From the NCBI GenBank assembly GCA_035998445.1, contig DASYHQ010000037.1, positions 1 to 63,900 on the forward strand: a stretch of 63,900 bases of DNA, given 5' to 3'. The position numbers and the translations under genes are program-made. Of the stretch, positions 8,664 through 23,728 are shown in pieces (positions within the stretch are counted from its first letter, which is position 1; each line of letters opens with the position of its first letter). Below the pieces are notes generated by a model, which saw only the letters and a program-made list of their open reading frames with translations, had not been told where the DNA came from and ran no database searches. The stretch comes from Tepidisphaeraceae bacterium (GTDB lineage Bacteria; Planctomycetota; Phycisphaerae; Tepidisphaerales; Tepidisphaeraceae).

Positions 8664-9455
8664 ATGCGCATTTCGATTGCCTCGTATTCATTTAATGGGC
8701 TAATCACGGCCAGGCGGATGGACGTCTTCGGGTACCTGGAATCGTGCCGGTACCGGTACCACCTGAACTCGGCCGACCTGTGGAACGGTCTGCTCGGCAA
8801 GACGGTTGATCAACAACTCGACCCTGCACTGTTAAAGGCCGTGCGCGAGGCGATGGACGAGCGGGACCTGGTCTGCTGTAACTTCCACGCCGACGGGTGC
8901 CACCCGTGGGAGGACGACGCCGATGTGCGCCAGCGTCAACATGCGCTGGCGCTGCGCTACCTGTCGGCGGCCAAGACGCTGGGGGCCAAGACGTTCCGCG
9001 TAGACACCGGTGGGCGCCTGCCCGCCTGGACGAACGAGCAGTTTGACCTCATCGTCAGCCGAATGCGCGAGTATGTAGCGATCGGCGAGCAATTCGGCTG
9101 CCGTGTGGGGCCGGAGGTGCATTGGGGAACTGAACTGTCGATAGGCGAGATGGAGCGGCTGGCCAAGGCGGTCGACTCGCCATGGTTCGGCATCCTGCTG
9201 CACAGCAAGGACGCCGCCGACGGTCCTGCCATCGAGATGGACCGCCGGCTCGCGCCGTACGCCATGCACACCCACATCGACGCCAAGACGACCGACGAGC
9301 GTCTGCCCGAGATGGTGCAGACGCTCCATGATGCTGGGTATCGCGGCTACTGGGGCGTGGAACACCACTCGGCCCAAAACGAGTACCGCGAGGTCGAGTA
9401 TCAGCTGGCGGCCGTCCGACGCGCGCTCACGAGCCTCGGCGTGAAGGCCGACTAG
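8664..9455 (+). CDS. Sugar phosphate isomerase/epimerase-like TIM-barrel protein
   Basis: A 263-residue xylose-isomerase-like (AP endonuclease 2 family) barrel with no signal peptide, starting MRISIASYSFNG. It has the family pattern of metal-binding carboxylates and histidines on successive strands: NFHADGCHPW, FRVDTGGRLP, GPEVHWG, HTHIDAKT and GVEHHSAQNEYREV. Members act on keto-sugars or inositols, and the exact substrate cannot be read. I chose the ATG at 8664 because the reading frame upstream offers only a TTG with an unlikely N-terminus. It follows the terminator of the PL11 gene and converges on the large glycosidase gene. Its job in the pectin context is probably processing of a released sugar, which is inference. 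Confidence 0.8.
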   Translation: MRISIASYSFNGLITARRMDVFGYLESCRYRYHLNSADLWNGLLGKTVDQQLDPALLKAVREAMDERDLVCCNFHADGCHPWEDDADVRQRQHALALRYLSAAKTLGAKTFRVDTGGRLPAWTNEQFDLIVSRMREYVAIGEQFGCRVGPEVHWGTELSIGEMERLAKAVDSPWFGILLHSKDAADGPAIEMDRRLAPYAMHTHIDAKTTDERLPEMVQTLHDAGYRGYWGVEHHSAQNEYREVEYQLAAVRRALTSLGVKAD

Positions 9456-9520
9456 AACGACAGCGATTCACTGTTGCCGTTCCGGTCGGCCTGCTGGTGG
9501 TGCGTCCGCGCCCGGCGGCG

Positions 9521-12500
9521 TTACTCCGCGACCAGCGTCACGTAGGAAATGTTGCCGTGCGAGGGGAATCGCACGATGAGCGAACCCGACGTCACCTCGA
9601 TCGGCAGGCTTTGCTTTTTGTCGTCGCGCGTGAACTCGATGGTCTTCGGCTCGCCACCGGCTTCGATGGCCAGCGTCTCTTTTTGTGACGCGGGACCATA
9701 GCAGATCTGCAGGTGGTACCGACCGGGCTCAACGTCCGCGCGGAAGGTCGTGCCGGGCTGCACGCGGGCACTGTCGCGCTCGGCGCGGTCCTTGATCCAC
9801 TTGGCGTCGTCGTTACGGACGGCGGGCTTCGATTCGAAGCCGTAGCCGCGCTCGGCGTTGTAGACGTCGCTGGCGTCCACGACCGTGTACGGCCGCGGTC
9901 CACCGATGTCGGCGCTGCCGACGAAGGCGTCCGTGCCGAAGTCGAACAGATAGGTCTTGGTGTTGGACAGGGCCGTCCGCTGTTGCTTCCACTGCTCCAA
10001 CTGCGCCTTGCCGGCATCCACGGCGCTGGTGATGGCGTCGGTCTGAGCGATGCCGTTGAGGTAGACCGGCATGTCGGTCAGCACGAGCGTGGCGGCGTCG
10101 TCGATCTTGATCTGCGATCCGAACGAGTCGACCACGGTCGCGGCGCCCCAGGGCAGCGCAAGTGGCTTATCGCCACCGATCGACCAAGCGGCCACGATCC
10201 ATGCGCCGTCGCGCTGCCAGCCGTACAAGTAAACCTCCGGATCGCTGTGCGGCAGGCGGGTGATTTCCCCGCCGCCATGGATCTGGCGGATGAGCGTTGC
10301 CATCGAGTAGTACGAGGGCTTGCGTGACTTGTCGTTGCGCCACAGGCCCGAGGCGGCGTAGAGGCCATCGGACGAACCGGTGTCGCGGTAAATCTGGACC
10401 GCATCGATGCCGCTGCCAAGCATGATCAGCGTGTTGCGCACGCTGTACGCCGCTTGGTCACGCTCGCTGACGGCACGTGGTCCACCGGTGTCGAAGCCGG
10501 TCTCAGACATCCAGATCGGCATATTCGGGCGATGCTGGTCGCGCCACGCATCAAGGCGGCGCAGCGTCTCCTCCTGCGTCACGCTGCTACCTTGTTCGCC
10601 GGCCGAGCGGTCGACGTTGGTGTCCTTGCTGGCGCGTTCGGTCGGCGTAGCGCCGGTGTAGGTGTGTACGCTCAGCACGTCCACGAAGTCCAGCGGCGAC
10701 TTGCCGTCGGGGTACTTGAACGTCCGCAACTGATCGACGAGGTCGAGCGTGATGCCCGCGAATCCACCGTTGGCGACCCGCGCGTCGGGGTCGGCCTTCT
10801 TCACAGCCTCAGCGCCCACGCGGAACATCTCGAAGTACTCCGCCATCGTGCCGACGAAGTGGCCCCAGTTGGGGTCGTTCAGGTTTGGCTCGTTCCAGAT
10901 CTCGTAGGTGTTCACGGTGCCGGCGCCGCTCTTCTTGTCGTCAGTCTTCAGCGTCGTCGGGTCGTGCTTTTTGCTGCCGTATCGCGCAACGGTCTGGAAG
11001 ACGAAGTCGCCGTAGTGGCTTAGGTCGGTCGGAGGATAGTGCGCGCGGTGCTTCGACTCGGCCGGCCCGGAACTGGCCCATTCCGGCGACATGAACAGGT
11101 AGGGCAGCACGTCGATGCCGTGCTCGGTCATCGTCTGCGTCAGCAAATCGTTGTTCACGCCCCATGGCAGCAGGCCGTCGAACTTGTAGACGCCCGGGCC
11201 GGGCGAGGTCATGCGCCACTTCATGTTCTCAAAGCGAATGCGCCCGATACCAAGGTCGCGGTGCAGCGGCGCCATCGTGTAGTCGGACGTGTTCAGGCCG
11301 ACGCGTTCCTCCAGCTTGCCCTCGATGGGCGCTGGCGCGACGAACAGTCGCTGCGTGACGATGTCGGTGCGGTCGCCTTGCGTGACGCGCGCGCTGGCAA
11401 GGTACGCGCCGGTGGGCAGCGAGGCGTCGGTCTCGATGGCGACCGATTCGATCGACTGGGGCTTCAGCGCGACCGTGAGGTCCTTACCGATGATCGTCTC
11501 GCCCACCGTTGGCAGGTCCCACGTTTCGTCGGCGATGCCATCGTAAACGCTCAGGCGGCCGAGCAGCGCGAGGGCCTTCATCGGCTCGCCATCCTTGTGA
11601 TAGCGCAGCCGCAGGAACTTGGCCTCGAACGGCGACTCGACCTTCAGCGACTGCCGGCCCCACTTCTTGTTCAGGTCGACGTTGGTCAGGCCGGGCACGT
11701 CGGTCCAGGCTTGGCCGTCGGGCGACGACGCAACGTCCAGCTTCCAGATCGAATTGCCGTCCTGCGATTCGTAGAACAACTCCGTGATCGTGCGCGCCTG
11801 CAGCAGTTCGATAATTTGATGCGCTTCGGTGAACGGCGCCTTCTCGCGGCTGATGCGGGCGGCGGTGCGGGGCTTCAGGTCGGTCAGCGAACCTGATTCG
11901 ATGCGCTCATCACCCACCAAGGTCCAACTGGCGGCGCCGGCGGCGTGGTCGGTGCCGCGGGTGGGTTCGGGCGTTGCGATGTAGGCCAGCGACGGGTCGC
12001 GCTGTAACTCCAGGCGCACCTTCGCGGTCGCGGACTGATCGCCGGTGTGGGTGAGGACGATCGGCAGCGACAACGTCTGCCCGGGTGGCAAATCGTCGGC
12101 GACGATCAGGCTGGGCGCGCTGGGAACCGGTTCGGTGGTCGCAGCGGCCAGTACGTTTGCGCCGACGGCGCTCGGGCCGGCGGCCTTGGCAAACCATGTG
12201 ACGTTCACGCCGCGTAAGGGATAGTCGATCGTCTTGTTCTTGTCGTCCTGCTTATACGCCTGCGCAATGTCGGCGGCGGTCAGGTCGAACTCCACCCATT
12301 GCCAGCCGGTCCAGTCGGCCGGTCGTGTGACGAGAAACGCTTCGCCGTCCTTATCGGCAAACTGGAAGCCCACGCGGTCGACGTTCGCATCGTCGGCCAG
12401 GTGCATCCACGCGCCCAGCGCCGTCAGCTGCCCGCCGACGCCACCGGCGACCGTGAAGTCCCCTTTAGCGCCACCGGAGCTGGCGTTGCCACCAAGCTTC

Positions 12501-12745
12501 ACGCCCGCGGCACCCAGCTTGGCATCGGCGGTCTTGCCAACCGTCAGCTTGTCCATCTTCCAACCCGCCGGCGTGATGCCGGCCGGTGAAGCCAGAGGAC
12601 TGATGAGCAGCACCGATCCTTCGCCCTTGCCCCCACCAACCAAACTGTCGGCCGGCACGACCGATTCCTGCTGCGCCCAAAGCGACGACGTGCAGAGTGA
12701 AACGGCGACGGCCAACGCGAGACGCGAATGATGTTGTGATACCAA
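9521..12745 (-). CDS. Large secreted clan GH-A glycoside hydrolase (GH39-like)
   Basis: A 1074-residue secreted protein. It begins at a TTG (12743-12745) with a perfect GGAGG at 12751-12755, five bases upstream. The first 25 residues are a signal peptide ending around SLWAQ. Residues about 40-480 are beta-rich, with a discoidin-like stretch. A TIM barrel follows from about 490 to 860 with the acid/base Glu619 in TYEIWNEPNL and the nucleophile Glu748 in IWMSETGFDT, matching clan A families such as GH39. A C-terminal beta domain (about 930-1074) resembles malectin-type carbohydrate-binding modules (FDFGTD, YHLQICYG). The substrate is uncertain; a xylosidase, arabinosidase or similar role on side chains is plausible. 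The promoter region carries the CAACTGTTG motif shared with two other enzyme genes. Confidence 0.82.
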   Translation of the reverse strand: MVSQHHSRLALAVAVSLCTSSLWAQQESVVPADSLVGGGKGEGSVLLISPLASPAGITPAGWKMDKLTVGKTADAKLGAAGVKLGGNASSGGAKGDFTVAGGVGGQLTALGAWMHLADDANVDRVGFQFADKDGEAFLVTRPADWTGWQWVEFDLTAADIAQAYKQDDKNKTIDYPLRGVNVTWFAKAAGPSAVGANVLAAATTEPVPSAPSLIVADDLPPGQTLSLPIVLTHTGDQSATAKVRLELQRDPSLAYIATPEPTRGTDHAAGAASWTLVGDERIESGSLTDLKPRTAARISREKAPFTEAHQIIELLQARTITELFYESQDGNSIWKLDVASSPDGQAWTDVPGLTNVDLNKKWGRQSLKVESPFEAKFLRLRYHKDGEPMKALALLGRLSVYDGIADETWDLPTVGETIIGKDLTVALKPQSIESVAIETDASLPTGAYLASARVTQGDRTDIVTQRLFVAPAPIEGKLEERVGLNTSDYTMAPLHRDLGIGRIRFENMKWRMTSPGPGVYKFDGLLPWGVNNDLLTQTMTEHGIDVLPYLFMSPEWASSGPAESKHRAHYPPTDLSHYGDFVFQTVARYGSKKHDPTTLKTDDKKSGAGTVNTYEIWNEPNLNDPNWGHFVGTMAEYFEMFRVGAEAVKKADPDARVANGGFAGITLDLVDQLRTFKYPDGKSPLDFVDVLSVHTYTGATPTERASKDTNVDRSAGEQGSSVTQEETLRRLDAWRDQHRPNMPIWMSETGFDTGGPRAVSERDQAAYSVRNTLIMLGSGIDAVQIYRDTGSSDGLYAASGLWRNDKSRKPSYYSMATLIRQIHGGGEITRLPHSDPEVYLYGWQRDGAWIVAAWSIGGDKPLALPWGAATVVDSFGSQIKIDDAATLVLTDMPVYLNGIAQTDAITSAVDAGKAQLEQWKQQRTALSNTKTYLFDFGTDAFVGSADIGGPRPYTVVDASDVYNAERGYGFESKPAVRNDDAKWIKDRAERDSARVQPGTTFRADVEPGRYHLQICYGPASQKETLAIEAGGEPKTIEFTRDDKKQSLPIEVTSGSLIVRFPSHGNISYVTLVAE

Positions 12746-12771
12746 GCGATCCTCCAGTAGGTCCTTATACT

Positions 12772-12780
12772 CAACAGTTG
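12772..12780 (-). promoter_or_regulatory. CAACTGTTG operator-like motif upstream of the GH39-like gene
   Basis: Read in the gene direction this is CAACTGTTG, 26 bases upstream of the TTG start, followed by GTATAAGG, which could supply a -10 element. It is identical to the core of the palindrome at 4581-4589, including the central T. Confidence 0.45.
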
Positions 12781-12842
12781 CGTTGGTGTTGTGGGTGCTC
12801 GTGGAAACTGCGGAGCGAAAGGTAGTAGGCTACATCTGCCTA

Positions 12843-13043
12843 CGACACGGCACAGCGGCTCTCGGCCTTAGCGACAACAACTCGTGGCACGGCCCCAAGT
12901 GCAAGTGGGGCCGCCCGACGGTCTTCGTCGACGGCCACGTGGCGGTGCCGAAGAAGCAGATCTACCTCTACGGCCAGGATATCCTGCGGGGCAACCTCGG
13001 CGACAACAACAACCAGATGACCATCACGTTCAGCGAGTACTAG
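12843..13043 (+). pseudogene. C-terminal remnant of a prepilin-type (H...DG) protein
   Basis: An open frame ending at 13043 encodes about 66 residues that match the end of planctomycete prepilin-like proteins: RHGTAALGLSDNN, then SWHGP, then VFVDGHVAV and a short polar tail. The spacing from the SWH histidine to DG is 13 residues, the same as in the intact prepilin at 39601-40503 (HLRNG to SDGHV). No leader with the prepilin cleavage site and no hydrophobic N-terminal helix lie upstream. The gene is therefore a 5'-truncated leftover, next to and divergent from the GH39-like gene. Confidence 0.6.
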
Positions 13044-13070
13044 AGGATGGCGCACCTTGCCGTCCCGTTT

Positions 13071-13151
13071 GGGTGCCACGGGTTGGTACTCCGAGCCGTG
13101 CTGTAGCGTAGACACAGCCGACACGGCTTGGAGTACCAAAGCGTGGCACCC
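13071..13151. repeat. Long imperfect inverted repeat (30-bp arms)
   Basis: Arms 13071-13100 and 13122-13151 match at 27 of 30 positions around a 21-base loop. The arms begin GGGTGCCACG and contain TTGGTACTCC. The element follows the prepilin remnant, and its GGTGCCAC start resembles the inverted repeat at 30729-30800. It carries no gene. Confidence 0.8.
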
Positions 13152-13436
13152 GAAGGACAAGCCGCTACAGGAATACGTCCGCTGTTCTAGCCGCGCCGCG
13201 CGCCCCCCTCGCAATTCGATTCAATCCCTCGATTGGGACGCCGGCGCCCAAGCCGCGTGCAGCAGACCAATCGTAAGACCGGGCGCGAGGTGAGCGTTGG
13301 GGTCATTCCCTCTCCATAGGGACGGTTGGGCGCATGGCCCACTCTCTAGCGATGCGGGGTTTCGCAGCAATATCGCCAGCGGACCGAATCGGGGAGGCCA
13401 AAGGCTTCGCCTGCCCCGAACGTTGTGCGCCTGCAA
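13152..13436. other. Intergenic region downstream of the SGNH gene
   Basis: About 285 bases without a supportable gene. A GC-rich stretch near 13392-13420 could pair as a bulged hairpin (GGGGAGGC with GCCTGCCCC) and may end the leftward SGNH transcript. Confidence 0.4.
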
Positions 13437-14261
13437 TTAGTTGGCCGCCGGTCGCTCTGGCAAGGGTTGCGCCTGCATCATGCGGTCGACGTGGGGCTTG
13501 ATCTGCTCGGCCATCACCCGGTAGCCGTCGGCCGACGGGTGCAGCAGGTCGGGCATCAGCTGTTTCGGCAGCAGGCCGGCGTCGTCGATGAACGCGTCGC
13601 CGACGTCCACGAACTCCACCCGCTCGTCGTCGTCCAGCTTCGCCAATTCAAGGTTGACGGCGGCGATCTTCTCGCGCCGGGCACGCACCGTGGGGTTCGT
13701 CATGTCCGAACCGCGGGGCAGGATGCCGATCAGCAGGATGCGCGTGCGCGGCAGCTTCTTCTGAATCGCGCTCACGACGGCCGTCACTCCATCGGTCATG
13801 CCCTGGGCGTTGCGGGCGTGGTTGTTCGTGCCGATCAGCAGCACGACGACCTTCGGGTCGATGTTGTCCAGCGCGCCGTGTTCGATGCGCCAGAGCACGT
13901 GCTGCGTGTGGTCGCCGCCGATCCCGAAGTTCGCGGACTTATACTGCCCGAAGAACTCGTCGAAGATCTCGCGGTTGCCCTCGCGACCCCAGCGTTCGGT
14001 GATCGAGTCGCCGATGAACAGCAGATCGACCGGCCCTTCGCTTGCGCGCTGCAGATGGCGCTCGTGGGCCCGCACGAACCCCTGGCTCTCGCTACCGTCG
14101 CGATTAAGCCGCATTGCCGGACGGGCGGGGTCCTGCCGGTCCATCATGCCCCAGCCGGGGTTGGGGTTCGCCCGCGTGGTGGCCGGGCTTGTGGTCGGCT
14201 GTGCCAGTACCGGGCCGACGATCGTCATCGCCAACAGAACCGCGAACGCGGGATAATTCAT
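13437..14261 (-). CDS. Secreted SGNH/GDSL-type esterase
   Basis: A 274-residue hydrolase of the SGNH superfamily, closest in pattern to platelet-activating-factor acetylhydrolase beta/gamma-like esterases. The catalytic blocks are present: Ser86 in FIGDSITERWG, the glycine block NFGIGGDHTQ, the asparagine block LLIGTNNHARN, and the Asp/His block PDLLHPSADGY. The ATG at 14261 has AAGGAG just upstream and opens a signal peptide (MNYPAFAVLLAMTIVGPVLAQ). A longer in-frame start at 14297 would bury that signal peptide and is rejected. The likely role is extracellular removal of acetyl or other ester groups from polysaccharide. The operator-like motif at 14306-14317 suggests co-regulation with the PL11 and GH39-like genes. 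Confidence 0.88.
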   Translation of the reverse strand: MNYPAFAVLLAMTIVGPVLAQPTTSPATTRANPNPGWGMMDRQDPARPAMRLNRDGSESQGFVRAHERHLQRASEGPVDLLFIGDSITERWGREGNREIFDEFFGQYKSANFGIGGDHTQHVLWRIEHGALDNIDPKVVVLLIGTNNHARNAQGMTDGVTAVVSAIQKKLPRTRILLIGILPRGSDMTNPTVRARREKIAAVNLELAKLDDDERVEFVDVGDAFIDDAGLLPKQLMPDLLHPSADGYRVMAEQIKPHVDRMMQAQPLPERPAAN

Positions 14262-14305
14262 AAGCTCCTTATGGGTAAGCGCATCCCAATATATCACATC
14301 AATTC

Positions 14306-14317
14306 CAACAGTTGTAT
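14306..14317 (-). promoter_or_regulatory. Operator-like motif ATACAACTGTTG upstream of the SGNH gene
   Basis: Read in the gene direction this is ATACAACTGTTG, identical over 12 bases to the left part of the palindrome at 4578-4592. It lies 44 bases upstream of the ATG at 14261, just ahead of an AT-rich TATATT that could be the -10 element. Confidence 0.55.
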
Positions 14318-14459
14318 TTTGAGGCCGTTGGCGGGACGCGCGGGTCGGATGGCTGGCTCCACCTGATGAGCTAAAGCGTGCTATGCATTTTCAAGTTCAG
14401 AAACTGGCACCCAGCGCCGTCATGCCTGCATTACTGACTCCGAAAGTGCATAATACGCT

Positions 14460-15332
14460 TCAGTTCCGCGGCTCCAAGTGCTGCTTCAAGAACGTGATCG
14501 TCTCCTGCCATGCCGCCTCGGCGGCGCGCTGATTCTTACCCTCGCGGGCGGATTGCTGGCGAAGGAAGCCGTGGCCGGCGCCGTCGTAGACGTGTTGGGT
14601 GAAGAACTTGCCCGCTTCCTTCATCGCCGTCGCGGTGCCTTCGACCGTGCTGGTGACGCGGGCGTCGTCTCCACCGTAGAGGCCAAGAACGGGCGCTTGA
14701 AGGTTCTTGAAGTCCCCCACATCGCGCGGGCCGGTGCCGTAGTAGACGACCGCCGCGTCCAGTTCGGGCTCGCGGGACGCGTAGGCGATGCTGGCGCTGC
14801 CGCCCCAGCAGAAGCCGATGGTGGCCGTCTGGTCGGTAGTCGACGGAAGCGCGACCGCCCAGTCGCGGACGGCGTTCAAACCGGCGTCGACCTCGGTGGC
14901 GCTCAGGCCGCGAATCGCGGCACGAACTTGATCTCCCTCGAACGATTCCGTCCCGCCACCACCCGGGCCCTTGCCCGACAGCAGGTCCGGCGCGACCGCG
15001 ACGAAGCCCTCGGCCGCAAGTTGGTCGGCGACCGAACGCACCCAGTCGGTCAGGCCGAAGATCTCGTGGATCACGATCACCACCGGTGCCCCATCCTTGC
15101 GCTCCGGATAACTGACCCACGTGCGGATCTTCGCGTCACGACCGGGCACGGCAACGTCCTGCCACTCGCCGTGGCGCGGCGAGTCGGTCAATGCCTTCGT
15201 CGCGTTCTCACCGCCAGGCGGAACGGGCGCCGTCGCCGACTTTGCCGAGTCTTGAGCGGCTACGGGAGGAAGAGTGAATGGCAGGATGGCACAGAGCGCG
15301 ATGATCGCAAGTGAAAGCCTCATGCGATCCAT
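14460..15332 (-). CDS. Secreted dienelactone hydrolase family protein
   Basis: An alpha/beta hydrolase of 290 residues with a signal peptide (RLSLAIIALCAILPFTLPPVAAQ), so it acts outside the cytoplasm. It shows the dienelactone hydrolase triad: nucleophile Cys175 in IGFCWGGSAS, an Asp at 222-223 in LYGGDDARV, and His254 in GAGHGFLRQ. The conserved VVVIHEIFGL-like strand (VIVIHEIFGLTDW, about 86-97) is also present. Two ATGs (15332 and 15323) fit; the first is used here. The natural substrate is unknown, and many such proteins are general esterases. It stands alone between the SGNH gene and the DUF5985 group. Confidence 0.88.
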   Translation of the reverse strand: MDRMRLSLAIIALCAILPFTLPPVAAQDSAKSATAPVPPGGENATKALTDSPRHGEWQDVAVPGRDAKIRTWVSYPERKDGAPVVIVIHEIFGLTDWVRSVADQLAAEGFVAVAPDLLSGKGPGGGGTESFEGDQVRAAIRGLSATEVDAGLNAVRDWAVALPSTTDQTATIGFCWGGSASIAYASREPELDAAVVYYGTGPRDVGDFKNLQAPVLGLYGGDDARVTSTVEGTATAMKEAGKFFTQHVYDGAGHGFLRQQSAREGKNQRAAEAAWQETITFLKQHLEPRN

Positions 15333-15400
15333 TGTTGTGCGGGTCGCAACATTCAGGCAAGTGCCGTTCTGGCTGCAAAGGAGATCGAACTGCAGAACGA

Positions 15401-15670
15401 TCAGGCGCTGCGGGTGCGGTTCTTGTCGATGATGCCGATCAGGATCAGGACGAACGCGCCCAGGCGCAGCAGGTAGAGCGCTGTGCGGACCTCGTCCTGC
15501 TGGATGAAGGCAAGCAGCATCCAGTTGAGGCCCATCGTCCAAAACGCGACGGCGAAGATCGCGAACAGGCGGTCGTTGGTCTTGCGCCAGAAGCGCAGGA
15601 AGTAGAGGCCGACGACCAGGCACGCGATGACCAAGGTGCCGAGCATGAACTGGTTAAGCGGATCGTTCAT
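15401..15670 (-). CDS. DUF5985 family small membrane protein
   Basis: An 89-residue inner-membrane protein with three predicted helices, about residues 8-25, 36-57 and 66-82. It matches the DUF5985 pattern in YFLRFWRKTNDRLF, FWTMGLNWMLLAF and YLLRLGAFVLILIGIIDKNR. No function is known for the family. It is the last gene of a three-gene group (winged-helix protein, DUF5985, DUF5985) read leftward with a 39-base gap to the next gene. Confidence 0.8.
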   Translation of the reverse strand: MNDPLNQFMLGTLVIACLVVGLYFLRFWRKTNDRLFAIFAVAFWTMGLNWMLLAFIQQDEVRTALYLLRLGAFVLILIGIIDKNRTRSA

Positions 15671-15709
15671 CGGGTCCTCCAGAGGTTCACGGCGCGCTGG
15701 CGAGCCACC

Positions 15710-15970
15710 TTATTCGGCGTCCCAAATAAGGCCGTAGAGCAGGATGAGCAGGCCCACCAGCGCCGCGAGGGTGCGCCAGATCGAGAGGTCAACCTGCGTG
15801 GGCAGCAGGACCTTGTCGATGTAGAGCATCGCGTTGTTGGCGGCAAAGCCGACGAAACAGAGGCTGCTCCACAACAACAGCCGAGCACGCGAACGCATGT
15901 ACCCGCGGGCCAGCATAATCGCGCAGGCGATGCTGGTGAGGGCGCAGAGGATGTAGACGGCTTCACCCAT
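15710..15970 (-). CDS. DUF5985-like small membrane protein
   Basis: An 86-residue membrane protein with three hydrophobic helices (about 5-20, 33-52, 62-82). The segments MRSRARLLLWSSLCFVG and FAANNAMLYID are characteristic of the second DUF5985 subtype, which usually sits beside the first. Its start overlaps the end of the upstream winged-helix gene by 8 bases, so the two are translationally coupled. The function is not known. The pairing of two subtypes suggests they form one membrane complex, which is inference. Confidence 0.78.
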   Translation of the reverse strand: MGEAVYILCALTSIACAIMLARGYMRSRARLLLWSSLCFVGFAANNAMLYIDKVLLPTQVDLSIWRTLAALVGLLILLYGLIWDAE

Positions 15971-16403
15971 CGGACCGGTCCTTCTCCTTGCGAATGCGGA
16001 ACGCGTCGGCGAACGTCTTGAGCGTGTCGGACGGCTTGGAGTAAATCAGGCTGATGACCGACACCCGCATGTCAGCGTACGCCTTGCTCAGCTCGTCAAC
16101 GGTGCGGCCAAGCTCATCGGTGGCCGGACGATACTGGTACGCCGTTACCGGGCCGTCGTTGTGGGGCGCGGCTAGACCGTGGTCGGTTAATTCGGCAAGC
16201 TGGGCCTCGGCCCAGGTGGGGTCGATGCGCAGGTTCGTCGCAACATCGGCAGCGGTCCAGAGGCGGTCGGCGTGCGCGTGCAACAGCAGCAGCACCTCCA
16301 GCTGCACGACCGAGCTGATCCGGTCGATGATCAACCCGCGAACTTGTGATGACAGTCCGTTTTCCACGAAATCGCAGTTCGACCCTTCGTTCGTAACCCC
16401 CAT
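15963..16403 (-). CDS. Winged-helix DNA-binding domain protein
   Basis: A 146-residue soluble protein. Residues about 18-95 look like a winged helix-turn-helix: IDRISSVVQLEVLLLLHAHAD, WTAADVATNLRIDPTWAEAQLAELTDHGLA, then a YQYRPA wing. The rest (about 95-146) is a helix ending in FADAFRIRKEKDR. The first gene of the DUF5985 group, it may control or sense with those membrane proteins. Similar three-gene sets occur in other bacteria. Binding site and signal are unknown. Confidence 0.7.
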   Translation of the reverse strand: MGVTNEGSNCDFVENGLSSQVRGLIIDRISSVVQLEVLLLLHAHADRLWTAADVATNLRIDPTWAEAQLAELTDHGLAAPHNDGPVTAYQYRPATDELGRTVDELSKAYADMRVSVISLIYSKPSDTLKTFADAFRIRKEKDRSDG

Positions 16404-16430
16404 TCTCTCGGCCGTCGCATCTCGCCCGCC

Positions 16431-16931
16431 CTAGGCCAGTCCCTGGCTCCGAAAATATGCGGCGGCAAAGCAGCGATCGGCCAACGCCAGCCGCATGCGG
16501 TCGGGCACGTCCTGCGGCGACTGCACGTTGATCGTCGCCAGCAGCGGCCGCTCCAGCACCTCCACCAGCCCGAACCCCGGTTCGTACCCGGTGTCCCGCA
16601 GCTCGGCCAGCAGGTGCTTCTGACAGGCCACCAATGTCGAGGCGTCGGTCTCGGCATCCCGCCCGCACACCAGCAGGCTGAGCGATCCCAGTTCCTGACC
16701 GATCCGCAGCGTCGCGATACCCGACGATTCCGACACCGCCCGCCATCGCAGGTGCAGGTTCGACCCGTCCAACCGAAGCTCGAACTCCTCCGGTGATCGG
16801 TAGATCGCACCGGCGGACTGCGCGATGATCTCGACGGCACCGGGCACGCGTTCGAGCAGGTCGTACGTGTACGGCTCCCGCATCAAGAGGTCGCCGCGCG
16901 CGTCGAGGTCTGCCACGAGAAACGATTGCAT
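16431..16931 (-). CDS. Hypothetical protein, 166 residues
   Basis: I do not recognise this protein. It is soluble, has no signal peptide or membrane helix, and is followed 27 bases later by the winged-helix gene on the same strand, so it may lead that operon. Visible features are an N-terminal MQSFLVADLDARGDLLMREPYTYDLLERVPGA, a beta-rich middle (FELRLDGSNLHLRWRAV) and a helical tail with LADRCFAAAYFRSQG. The codon use looks like that of its neighbours. Confidence 0.55.
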   Translation of the reverse strand: MQSFLVADLDARGDLLMREPYTYDLLERVPGAVEIIAQSAGAIYRSPEEFELRLDGSNLHLRWRAVSESSGIATLRIGQELGSLSLLVCGRDAETDASTLVACQKHLLAELRDTGYEPGFGLVEVLERPLLATINVQSPQDVPDRMRLALADRCFAAAYFRSQGLA

Positions 16932-17236
16932 TGCGCTCCCGATGACGTGTACCGGGACTGTTGTAGAGAACGGGCGCAGGGTCCGTCAATGCCGCTGGCG
17001 CGCATTTCCCGGCTCCCGAGCAAAATTCATTGCGAACGGCTGCCATTGCGCATTGAAAAAATTTGAACCTATTCTAAATTCGACTCTGAGATCAATATGT
17101 ACAGCTGGGCTCGGTTATCGGTTTCGTTGTTCCGCACGTCAAGGCGGTACAACCCGCGATCGATCCGTCCTCAGTTGCCCGCCATCTCCATGTGCCCAAC
17201 AGCTGCAAACAGTGCCTGCCGTAAGGGATGCTTCCT
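16932..17236 (+). other. Divergent intergenic region before the poly-HAMP kinase
   Basis: About 305 bases with no gene. It holds the AT-rich promoter at 17053-17080 and an untranslated leader of roughly 150 bases leading to the kinase start. No repeat was seen. Confidence 0.6.
17053..17080 (+). promoter_or_regulatory. Candidate sigma-70-type promoter of the poly-HAMP kinase
   Basis: TTGAAA (17053-17058) and TAAATT (17075-17080) are separated by 16 bases within the only AT-rich stretch upstream of the kinase. Confidence 0.5.

Positions 17237-23728
<6,492 letters not shown>

Noticed and set aside
13071-13151. Insertion sequence ends
   Set aside because: The arms are only 21 bases apart and no transposase or target duplication is seen.
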